Of a DNA stretch of 64,000 nucleotides, positions 42,271 through 52,800 are shown piece by piece. The notes beneath the pieces are model-generated. The model did no database searches. It was not told the DNA's origin and worked only from the letters and a program-made list of their open reading frames with translations. Both the position numbers and the translations under genes were made by a program. Numbering within the stretch: the first letter of the stretch is position 1; each line of letters starts with the position of its first letter. Source of the stretch: Candidatus Lindowbacteria bacterium RIFCSPLOWO2_12_FULL_62_27 (GTDB lineage Bacteria; Lindowbacteria; 2-12-FULL-62-27); assembly GCA_001784175.1 (NCBI GenBank), contig MFPR01000002.1:1-64000 (forward strand). Reading direction: 5' to 3'.

Positions 42271-43767
42271 TCAGAGAAAGAATACTTTGTAGGCGAGTTC
42301 AGTACCGATGCTGTAAATTTCTTCCGGAGATTTCTCGACGGTGGTCTGGCGGGTTTTCCCCGTTTTGGTGTCGAAGACGTATGTATCGATGCGGAGCCGG
42401 CCGTCGGGGAGATCGGAGAAGAACCCGAAGATGACCTTGTTGGCGCCGAGGATTTTGGCCCACTGGCCGCCGGAATTGGTGGTGACCTGCTGGTTGCCTA
42501 TTTTCTGCGCGACCTCCACGCGGTCGATCATGTCCCATCGCTGCAAGAGTTCGTTGTAGACCATGTCGGCGATCCCGAGTTCGAGCCACGCAAAATCGCT
42601 TCGGCCGGTGAGGTTGACGAAGTTGGCGACGGCGACGCGGCTGGAGGTGGGGACGTCGGATATCGACAGTTTCTGTTCATACGACATCGCCTCCATATCG
42701 GTGGGCGCCGCCGCGGACGGGGAAAAAAACTGGGAGTACGCCGGCGCTGTGGACTTGGGGCCGCCGAGTTCGAAGGCGAGGGACGCGAAGCTGGTGTTGC
42801 CGCCGCCGTCGGGTTCGTGGCGGAGCGCGTAGTCGAATTTGAGGGGCCCGAACCGGAGCCCGGCGCCGGTGGAGAAGGTGAGGGTCGACGCGGAGAAATC
42901 GCGTTTGATTCCGCTGCGGAGCGCGAGCCCGTAGAGGGTGGGCGCGCGGCGCGTCTGGAGATACTTGAAATACCGGTCGCGCGGCGAAGTCCCCGTGGCG
43001 CCCTCGTCGAGCCGGTAGGATTTCCAGACCCACATTTCGCCGCCCAGGATGCCGTGCTGGAGCGATTCCTCATCGTCGCCGGCGACATCGACCAGGAGGC
43101 GTCCCTTGTCGGAGAATTCGTACTGGAGACCGAGCCTGTAAATGAGGAGGAGGTCTTCGGTGAGGCCGGTTTTCCAGTCGACGTTTCCCGTGATGTTTTT
43201 GAGGGACAGGCCGATCGCGAGTTTCTGGGTGAGGCGGAACAGCGCGCCGACATCGACGCCGTAGCCGGACCCCTGGCCGCCGCCCGCCGTCAGGTTCGAG
43301 GTGATGTCATAGTATTTGAGGTTGGCGCCGAGGTAGAAGTTCCGGATCAGGAAGGACCGGGCCACGCTGTAGACCATGGTGGTTTCCTTGTATTCGAGCC
43401 GTCCGAGTTCCGCGAAGAGTCCGGCGGAGGAGAAATCGAAGGATATCTGATTGGTCGCGTAGGACAGCCCGTGGACGGTTTTGCCCCACGGCACCACAAA
43501 TCCGAGGTTGGTCTGGGTGATGTAGTCGAGGCCGTAGAGGTCCGTATAGAGGGAGGTGAACTGAAACCGGTCGACCGCGCCGATGCCGGCGGGGTTCCAG
43601 AAGATGGATGCGATGTCGCCGTAGGCGGCGCCGTAGGCTTCGCCCATGCTCTGGGGGGTGACGGAGAAATACTCGTCGTATCCGCCGAGGGCGTGGGCGG
43701 GGCCGGGGAGAATACAGAAGACAGAATACAGAAGACAGAAGAGAAACAGGCATCGTTGGTAATTCAT
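42271..43767 (-). CDS. PorV-like outer-membrane protein fused to a CsgG/FlgO-like domain
   Basis: 498 residues from ATG 43767 (weak ribosome site). A signal peptide (CLFLFCLLYSVFCILPGPAHA) is partly encoded by a simple repeat. Residues ~25-345 form an outer-membrane barrel of the PorV/UPF0164 type, with the hallmark ...GAAYGDIASIFWNPAG near its N-terminus. Residues ~370-498 resemble CsgG/FlgO/TolB-N-type domains (RVAVANFVNLTGRSDFAWLELGIADMVYNEL, later GANKVIFG). PorV proteins in Bacteroidota bind and release the C-terminal sorting domain of type IX secretion cargo. Here the gene directly follows one whose product ends in such a domain, so they probably work together. The added soluble domain is not part of ordinary PorV. 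Confidence 0.8.
   Translation of the reverse strand: MNYQRCLFLFCLLYSVFCILPGPAHALGGYDEYFSVTPQSMGEAYGAAYGDIASIFWNPAGIGAVDRFQFTSLYTDLYGLDYITQTNLGFVVPWGKTVHGLSYATNQISFDFSSAGLFAELGRLEYKETTMVYSVARSFLIRNFYLGANLKYYDITSNLTAGGGQGSGYGVDVGALFRLTQKLAIGLSLKNITGNVDWKTGLTEDLLLIYRLGLQYEFSDKGRLLVDVAGDDEESLQHGILGGEMWVWKSYRLDEGATGTSPRDRYFKYLQTRRAPTLYGLALRSGIKRDFSASTLTFSTGAGLRFGPLKFDYALRHEPDGGGNTSFASLAFELGGPKSTAPAYSQFFSPSAAAPTDMEAMSYEQKLSISDVPTSSRVAVANFVNLTGRSDFAWLELGIADMVYNELLQRWDMIDRVEVAQKIGNQQVTTNSGGQWAKILGANKVIFGFFSDLPDGRLRIDTYVFDTKTGKTRQTTVEKSPEEIYSIGTELAYKVFFL
43709..43750. repeat. Simple repeat of GAAGACA/GAATACA units, coding strand for a signal peptide
   Basis: The same repeat as at 6291-6336. Read on the minus strand (TTCTGTCTTCTGTATTC type) it encodes the hydrophobic Leu/Phe/Cys core of the PorV-like protein's signal peptide. 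Confidence 0.7.
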
Positions 43768-43823
43768 GCGCAGGAATATTGTGTACGGGATAAACAGTGA
43801 AGTCAAGGCGGCCGGAGCGTGGT

Positions 43824-46800
43824 TCATTTTACTACAGCAATCGGCACGATCTGGACCTTGCCGTTGATTTCGAGGCGCATGAGGTAGACGCCGTTTTTGA
43901 CGACCGTGCCGTCGTCCTTGCGGCCGGTCCAGGTGAGCGCGTCGCCCTGCTGCTGGATGTTGGCCATGGTCTGTCCGCCGACGCCGAAGACGCGGAGTTT
44001 GGCGTCCGCGACGCCGGGCGGGACCTTGAATTGAACCGCATCGTCCGCGCAGTGGATGGGGTTGAAGGTCGGCTCGTTGCCGGCGTCCGGGCAGGTGAGC
44101 CGGACGGTGGCACCCTCCTTTTCGACGGTGAGGACGTTGGAATACTGCGTGAAGTTGCCTTTGGCGTCGACGGCGATGACGACGAAGGTGTCGCGGTTGG
44201 TGGCCGGTTCGAGGGGTATGCGCGAGAAGATGGCGACCTCGCCGGACACGGGGACCGACGTGAAGACCTTCCCGTTCCGGAGAATCTGCGCGCTGACGAT
44301 GGCGAGGTCGCCTCCGGTCGTGGCCCGGGCGGTGATATCGATGAACGGCGAGAGCGTCTTGAATGCGCCGAGGTTGGGATCGGGGCTGACGATGGTGATG
44401 GTGGCGTTGTTCTGGAGGTCGACCTTGAAGGTGCGTGTATTGAGGCTGCTGGGCAGTTCGATGTTGTTCGAATCGTCCCTGGCGATCGCGATGACCTTGA
44501 CGGTGACCTCGCCGGCGGGCACGCCGAGCGTGACGGAGGTTCGCCACGAGTATTTGTCGGTGAAGTCGGACGTGCCGGGTTTGATGGTGACGATGTTGGA
44601 GAACCCGCCGTTGATCTGGAGCGGTATATCGAGTCCGAGGTCGGCGCGGAAGAAGCTGAGGGACACGGACGCCACCGAATCGGACCTGGGATTGCCGATG
44701 TCGAAGGACGACCCCGCGATCGTCACGCTGTCGAACTTGCCGAACACGGTCCCCTGGAGCGGCTGCTGGATGGCGGTGATGGGCGGGGACAGGTCGAGAA
44801 TGAGCGCCGGCGCGGTGACGTTGACCTTGACGGAGGCCTGGGCGGACTTGTTGGAGAACGGATCGAACGCGAAGACGGTGATGGTGTAGTTGACGCTGGG
44901 CGCGACGGTTTCGCCCTTGTCATTGAACATGTTCCAGGTCATCTGATTGGTCTGCGCGGGCTGCGTGAGCGGCGGAATGGGCGTGAGGAGCCGGACGACG
45001 GTGTCGAAGGGATCGGTGACCTTGACGGTGACCTGCGCGTTTTTGGAGAGGACATAGGAGATGGTGGCCATCCCGAGGGAGGGGCTGCCGAGGATGATGG
45101 TTTCGGGGTTGACCCGGAGATTGGCGATGGTCAGCTCGGACTTGTCGACCGTGATCGATGAGAAATACTCGGCGAGGTTACCGGCGTTGTCGATGACGCG
45201 GATCCGGCCCTTGTAGACGCCGTCGGTGGTCCCGGGCGACGGCTGCCAAGTGACGGAGTAGTTGCCGTCGCCTTTAAAGGGCGGCGTGATGCCGAGCGTG
45301 GTGACGGCGTTCCCGGCCGCGTCCTCGACGGTAAAAGAGGCGTTCCCGACCTTGGTGAGGAGCTGGAACGTATTTTTGGCGGCGACATCATCGCGTTCGT
45401 CGGTGACGCGGAATACGGCGTCCTTGACGGACTTGAAGGGCAGCCCGACGGTGAAGACGGTGCCGCCGAGGGTGCCCTTGGGGATGGTGATGGCGTTGGA
45501 GTTGATGCCGTTGCCGAATTCATCGAATCCGGTGATGGTGACGGTAATGGCGTTGGCGACGACCTCCACCGGAACGATGATGAGGTCCGTCGGTCCCGTG
45601 AAGGCGAAGGGCCCCTGCCCGCTGACGAATCCCTGGCCGATAAAGACGTTTCCGCCGGAGGACCACTCGTAGAAGATCGTCCCCACATTCTGGGCCGCGC
45701 CCAGGTTGGAGGCCTTGAACGAGATGTTGGTCCGGTCGTTCAGCCCGATCGGGTTGATGGGATTGGGGATGACCGTGACGTTGGAGATGACGGGCGGCGT
45801 GAGGTCGATGCGGAAAGAGACATTCTGCGCGATGGCGTGGTTTCCGCCGCTGTCGACGGCGGTGATGACGAACGTGTAATCGCCTTCGGGGAAATTTTTT
45901 CCATAGAACGTAAACGAGTTCTGCCCGACGAGGTACTGGCGGGAATCGGTGTTGTCCGGCCCGTTGGTATTCGGCCCGAGCGGCGTCGTGTCAACGCCCA
46001 GGGGAATCGTCAGGAGCGACAGGTCCTTGGCCTTGATGGTGAAGAAGCATGTGGCGACCTCGTTGAGCGTGAAGGTGACCGTCGCCTGATCGGCGATGCC
46101 GTCATTGTTGGGGCTGAAGGGATTGGGCGTGATGCGGACGTTGGAAATCTGCGGCGGGATCATGTCCGCTTCGCCCGGATTATAAGTGACCGTGACCGTG
46201 TCGGACGGAATCCCCACAAATCCAAAGCGGTCGAGCGGTTCGGAGACGAACGTATACACGCCGGGCGTGTCCAGCGTGAAGAGCCTGCTCCAGGCCTTGG
46301 CGCCGGACGCCTCGTAGAAGGCGAACTGCGCGCCGGCGTCTGGGCCCTTGACGCCGACGCGGATGCGGACGATGTCATTGGGGGACGCGTCGGTGTCGGC
46401 GGCGACGCCGTTGATGAGGATCTGCGCGGCGTTGACCTGGGTACCGGTGGCCGGCGTGTTGATCCTGGAGCTGAGGGTGCTGCGGACGAATTTCTGCTTC
46501 TGCAGAGGCGCGATGAGGGTGGTGTCGATGGTGAGGACGTTGTTGACCGAGTCAAAAATCTTGATCCTGACCGTAATGGGCAAAGACTCGGCGGCGGCGT
46601 AGTGGAAGGCCCAGTAGTAGGTGTCGTTGGCGGTATTATCGGCGACATCCTCGTCGACGAGCGGGAAGATGAGCGTGCCGACCTTCGTCGCGACCACCTT
46701 GCTCGATCCGGGGAACCGGACCTCGTTGGCGCCGTTGTAGACGTAGGGATTGGTGTCGGCGACGTGCGCGAGCATGACCTTGTCGGCGCCGAGGGTGTAT

Positions 46801-49800
46801 CTCCACGCGTAGAGGCCATCGGGGTCGTCGACCCAGAAATCTCCGGCGACGCCGCCGAAGGCGCCCGGATAGTCATCGTTGATGTGATAGGAATCGGCGG
46901 CCTCCTCGTCCAGGAGCCCGTCGCGGTCGTTGTCGACGCCGTCCCCGGCCACCATGGCGGGCATGTCTGACATCCCGTCGGCCGCGATGCTGACGCGGAC
47001 GGCCGTGACGCGCGTGCGGCGGGTGACGTTGCCGTTGGGGATGGTGGCGTCGGCGACGCCGTGGATGCGGAGGCCGAAGGTGTCCTGCGTGATCTGGACG
47101 GTGGATGAGGGCTTGCTGGAGTCGATGGTGAAGACGACCGTATCGTAGGCGGTGTTGCCCATCCCGTCGGTGGCGCGCACGACGAAGGTCCAGACGCCGT
47201 CGGCGAGGTTGAGGGTCGAGAGCGCGAAGGAGAACATGGCCGCGCCGGTATCGGGCGAAGCGAAGAGCTGGAAGGATCCGGCGTCGGGCGCGACGGCATT
47301 GCCGGCCTTGACGGCGTACTCGAGTTTGGCGATGCGCCCGTTGTCGGACGTGACGCCGCGGATGATGGTGAGCGGGATGCTGGTGTCGGCGGTGACGGTC
47401 GAGTAGAGGCCGGCGAACTGCGTAACGGCGTTTTGTTGTGTCACAAGATTTTTGACCCCCGTGATGGACCCGCCGGTGTTGGCGGTGGCGAGGAGGAGGT
47501 TGGGGTTCTTGACGGATCCGGAGAGGTCGATGGCGTCGACGACGATATTGGACAGCTTGGCTTCGGAGGTGGCCTGCGGCATCGCCTCGGGCTTTTCGTC
47601 TTCGGCGCGTCCCAGCGACAGGAGGAGGATGCGCCGGTTGGTGGCGGTGGCGTTGGTCCGGATGAGGGACACGGCGTTGTTGATGGCCGATGGCAGGAAG
47701 GACTGAACGCCGGTGATGGTGACATTGTCGTTGATGGACCGCTTGAGCAGGTCCTTGTCGGCCGTGAACGTCTGGAGGACCTTGATCTGGGTCGGGTCGC
47801 TGAAGGACACGATGGCCGCCCGGACCTTGGCGGGCATGCCGTCGATGATGCCATTGGCCACGACCTTGGCGGCCTGCAGGAGCGAGATCGTGTCGGAGGA
47901 CAGGATGCCGAAGACGTTGGACATTCCCGTGGTCGCGTCAAAGACGATCACGACGTCGAGCGGGTTCGTCACGATGGCTTCGGGGAAGATGATATTGGAG
48001 AGCAGCGCGCCGTCGCCGGGGAAGGTGATGTCGACGGCGGGCGGCGTGAAGTCGCTGACGCTGGTGATGCGGGCGGACGCGGCCGACAGGCGCGCGCCGA
48101 GCGTCTGGGTGGCGTCCTCGAAGATGATGTCGTTGGGTTCCAGCCTGACCACGAACGCGTCGTCCCGGCCGATGGTGGAAGAGGTGCGGATGAGGACGAA
48201 GAAGTCGTTCCCGGCGAGCGGCCCGAGGTCGGTGTCGGGAATGGCCGAGTCGGCGGCGCCGGCGGCCCGAACCTGGAGGGTGGTGCGGTAAGCGCCGCCG
48301 AATCCGGTCCAGGTGATCGGCGCGGTGACGGGCAGGATGCTGTCGGCCGCGTCGTAGAGGCCGGTTTCGGCGCCGTTGTCCACAGCGATCGCGATGCCGG
48401 ACTCGGCGTGGAGATCGGACGGCGAAAACCCGCCGAGGTCGTCAATCCGCACCGTGACCTGTTTGAGGTAGGGACCTGTCGTGTCGTCCCGGACGTTCAG
48501 GCCGAAGACCGAGACGTACCCGGATGCGCTCGGGACGGCGGTGTCGGACGGAATGACCGACGCCAGTTTCGCCGAGATTTCGAACAGGACCGTGTCCGTA
48601 TAGACGGCGGCCTGCGGGAAGACGCCGTTATTGAGCACGATGCCTCCGGCCGGAATGTAGGCGCGGAAGGACTCCTTGTATTTTGCCGACGCGCTGGTGC
48701 GAATAGCGACGAAGAAGTCGGCGCCGGCGTCGCTGATGGTCGTGCCGGTCGGCAGAAGGGCCGGGTTGTTAAGCGAGATGGTGAAGGTTTCAGCCTTGTC
48801 CCAGGTCGGCAGTCCGCCGAGGTCGAGGCGCTGATCGAATGGATCGAGCTGTCCCTGGATGAGGCCGTTGTCCTGATAGATCGAGATGCCGCTCGCGTTC
48901 GTGTTCGAGAGCGCCGCCAAGTCCATGCTGTCGAATCCGCCGCTCTTGTCGAAGGCCACCTTCACGGACTGGAGCCGGCCGCCGCCCGAGGGATCGGAGA
49001 TGTCGAGCCCGAAGAGCGCGAGGGAATCGGAAGGCACGGGGACGCTGCCGGAGAGCATGGGCGTCGGGACGACGCTGATGCGCGGTTTGACGGTGACGGT
49101 CACGGCCGTGTCCGTGACGTTGCCGGCCGCGTCCTTGATCCGGAGATTTACGGTGAGGACGGACTTGCCCGATGTGTTCAGGTAATAGGCCCAGCGCGCG
49201 TGGCTGTCTGGCAGAGACCCCCGGGCGATGTCCTCGTCGACCAGAGGATAGAGGACGGCGCCGGTCGGCGTCTGAACGCCCCGGGTGCGGCCCTCGTTCA
49301 ACACCATGTTTCTGCCTGTGTACTTGACGAACGGCACGCTTTCCGCGACGTCCATCAGGAAAATCTCGTCGATGCCCGGCTCGAAAATCCCAGCAAGGCC
49401 GATCGGGTCGTCCGCCCAGAAGTCGCCGGCGGCGGCGGGCCCGAAGACGTTGAGCCAGTCGTCGTTCATATTGGGCGAATCGGGCGCCTCGTCGTCCATG
49501 ATGCCGTCGCTGTCGTTGTCCTTGCCGTCTCCGGACATGATGGTTTTCTGGAATGTGACGCCGCCGTCGAGGCTGACCTCGACGGACGAAACGCCGGAGA
49601 CGATGCCGCGCGGCGAGGAGGTCGCGTCGGCGAGTCCGGCGAGCCGCAGGGATCCGCTGTCGTCGTTGACCTGCAGGGTGGTGGTGGGCTTGGTGGAGTC
49701 GAGGGTGAAGAGGACGGTATCGGTGGATTCGTTGTTTTTCTCATCGCCCGCCGTGATTGCAAAGACGTAATCGCCGTCGGCAAGCCCGAAGGACGAAACG

Positions 49801-52800
49801 GGGATCGCGAAATTGGCGGTGGGACCCAGGTTGATGGGCAGGGAGAAGGGTCCGAAGTAATTCGCCGGGTTGGCCTTTTCGGCGTACCGGTACTGGATGC
49901 GGTTGACGGCGACGTTGTCCGAGGCCGACCCTTCGATCTTGGCGGTTCTCGACACCTCGGTGACCACGGTCGATGAAATTCTCTCCGCGATCGCGGCCAA
50001 AGCGTCCGGCAGGTTCAGCACGGTTTTCGTCTGGGAGGTGGTGATGGATCCGAGCAGACCGAAACTCGTGGTGGTGGTCACGGTCTTGCTCACGTACAGG
50101 TCAAAGGCCGACCCGCCGGTGGCGTTGGCCAGCGGCAGCAGTTCCTTCTCATTGTCCGGCGTGAGATCCAGTTTCAGGCTGAGTTCGCTGATGACGAAGA
50201 CCGACACACCGGCGTTGGCGATGGTGTCGGCCACGTCAGTGATTTTCAATTTGCTGAGGCCGTCGCCGTCCGACACGTCGTGGGTGGAGGCGTCGGTAAC
50301 GAGCACGAAGAACCTGCGGCTGCCGGACTGGAAGGGCAGCCCGAGGGCGGCGGCGAGGGCCTCGAGGGCGGATTCGGCGGGAATGACGCCGTCCGGCGTG
50401 GCCTTGGGATCGCTCTTGGCCGTCAGGGTCAGGACGTTGTTCTGGAACCGTGAGAGGTTGGAAGTGATCCCGAAATTGACGAGCGACGGCGAGTCGACCT
50501 TCTCGTCCTTGAACGTGATCAGTCCCAGATTGACGGACAGGCCGCTGTTGATGAGCGTCTGATAGAAGGCGGCGACGCTGTCGCGGAAGAGGTCGATGTG
50601 CGCCTGCATGCCGGTGGTGATGTCGAACACGAACACGACGTCCGCGATGGCCGCCGCGGCCGCCGTCAGGTTGTTCGTCATGATGGTCTTGGCGGTCGGG
50701 AACGTGACGGAGATCGCGGGCGGCAAAAGATCGACGGCCTTGGAGGCGACGATGGTTTTGCTCACGGCCGATTTCTGGCTGGCGCCGGAATCGAAGTGGA
50801 CCGCGCCCGCGTCCAGGGCGACCTTGAACTGGTCGCCGATGCTGAGGCTGTTGGAGGTGCGGACGACCACGAAGAAATCAGCGCCGGCGTAGGTGTCGTC
50901 GTCGTCGTGCGGCAGGGCGCGTCCGGCGGCGGGCAGGACGAGTTTGTATTCGTAGTTGCCGCTGGCGTTGATCTTGACGTTGGTCACGCTGGAGGCCAGA
51001 GAGACGAGGAGACTGTCTTTGGTCCGGTCGAAGACGCCCGTGTCGGTCCCGGCGGCGGTGCTGGTGCTGTCGAGCCAGAGTTCAACGGCGTAGAGGTCCT
51101 GGATGGAGAAGTTGGCGACGGGGATGAGGGTGACGATGATGGAATCGAGCCGCAGCCCTTTGCCGAGGTCGCTGATGTTGAGGCCGAAGATCGCGCGCGT
51201 ATCGTCGAGGGTCATTGAGTCGCCGGCGACCGTAGTGTCGATGATCGCGAGTTTGGGCAGGATGCGGATGCCCTTGAGCGCGTCGGTGGTGTCGGCTGCG
51301 GTGGCGGGCCCGTCGCTGAACTGGACGCCATTGGCCGGGATATTGAGGGTGAATGAATCGCCGGGCGTGGTGTTCGGGGAGGTGCGGATGACGACGAAGA
51401 AGTCGGCGCCGGCGTCGATGCCGGTATCGGACGACGGGACAGCTTGGGGCGTCGAGAGTGCGACCGTGATGGCGTGTCGGCCCTGCGTGGGCGTGTTGGG
51501 CATCCAAGCCGGCGCGCCGCCGACCGTCATGAGCTGGTCGAGCGCGTCGAGGGACCCGTCGACGACGCCGTTGTCCTTGTAGATGGACACGCCGTTTTTG
51601 ATGAGGACCGGCTGGAGGATCGAGTTCATGTTGGTGTCGGCCTCGATCGTGATCGCCTGGAATGTCTTGCTGGACGTGCCGATCATATTGAGCGCCCAGA
51701 GCGCGATGCCGGGGCTGGAATCGTCGATGCTGGCCGGCGAGAGGTCCGATATCTGGAGTTCGACGGAGAACGCGAACGCGTAGGTGAGCGTGGCGGTGTT
51801 TCCGGCGTTGTCCTTGAGGGCGACGGTCAGCGTGTAGGTATCGTTTTCGGAGATCTGGTCGATCGGGTCGGCCGCGAGATCAATATAGAAGGTATCGGCC
51901 GCGCCGAAGTTGTGGACGCTGCCGTTGGCTTTGACGACGCCGGCAGAGTTCTTGAGGGTGACGGTGCTGAGGACGGTGTCGCCTCCGCTGGCGACCACGC
52001 GATTGGCGTCGACCAGGAAATAGGAATCGGTGACCTGGACCACCACGCGGTCGATCGATTTGCCGTAGGGCGTGGTCGAGATCTCGCCGTCGACGCCGCC
52101 GCTCCGTATCTTGACGGACGCGACGCGCGGCGCGGTGTCGTCGAAGAGGATGGCCGTCCGGGTGTCCTCCGACTTGTTGCCGCTCAGGTCCTCGAGGTGG
52201 AACCACAGGGCCGCGCGGGCGTTCCGGCCGCCGGCCGCGAACGTGAGGGTCTGGCTGCCGCCGGTGATGGCCTGTCCGGGTGGGCTGAGCCGCTGATCCG
52301 CCGCGTCTCCATATATCCCGTTGTTGTTCATGTCCATCACGACATCGACCCAGGACACGCCCGGGTTGGTGTTGATGCCGGCGAGGGAGTCGGCGGTGTT
52401 GACGGTGAAGGTCAGGGCGCGGGTCGTGCTGCCGGAATCGGGGCTGGCGCTATTGACGAAGGGTCCTTTCGAGTCATACCGGAACTTGCGCGTGTAGGTG
52501 GCCTCGTTGCCGTTCTGATCGACGGCGATGAGATTGAAGACGTAATCCCCGTTCTCGGCGTCCGTATCCACCGGGCTCGCGAACCGGAGGGTGAAAGAGT
52601 CGGCGCTGGAGTAACGCGTGACGCCGACGTCGGACGCGAGCGTGGAATTCTGGACGCTGGACCGGTCGCGGCTGTTGTTGGCGTCGACCTTGCCGTTGTA
52701 CGGCGGCGTCGTCCCGAAAATGAAGGTGGAGGGCGACGTGTCGGTGAGAAACGTCGTGACGGACGTGACGGTGGTCCCGGTGGCGGACAGGGGCCCGAAG

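Noticed and set aside
47433-49976. An 847-codon plus-strand frame and several others across the giant gene
   Set aside because: All lie opposite the Ig-like and vWA modules, contain low-complexity Gly/Asp/Arg/Val repeats mirrored from them, and lack starts with ribosome sites.
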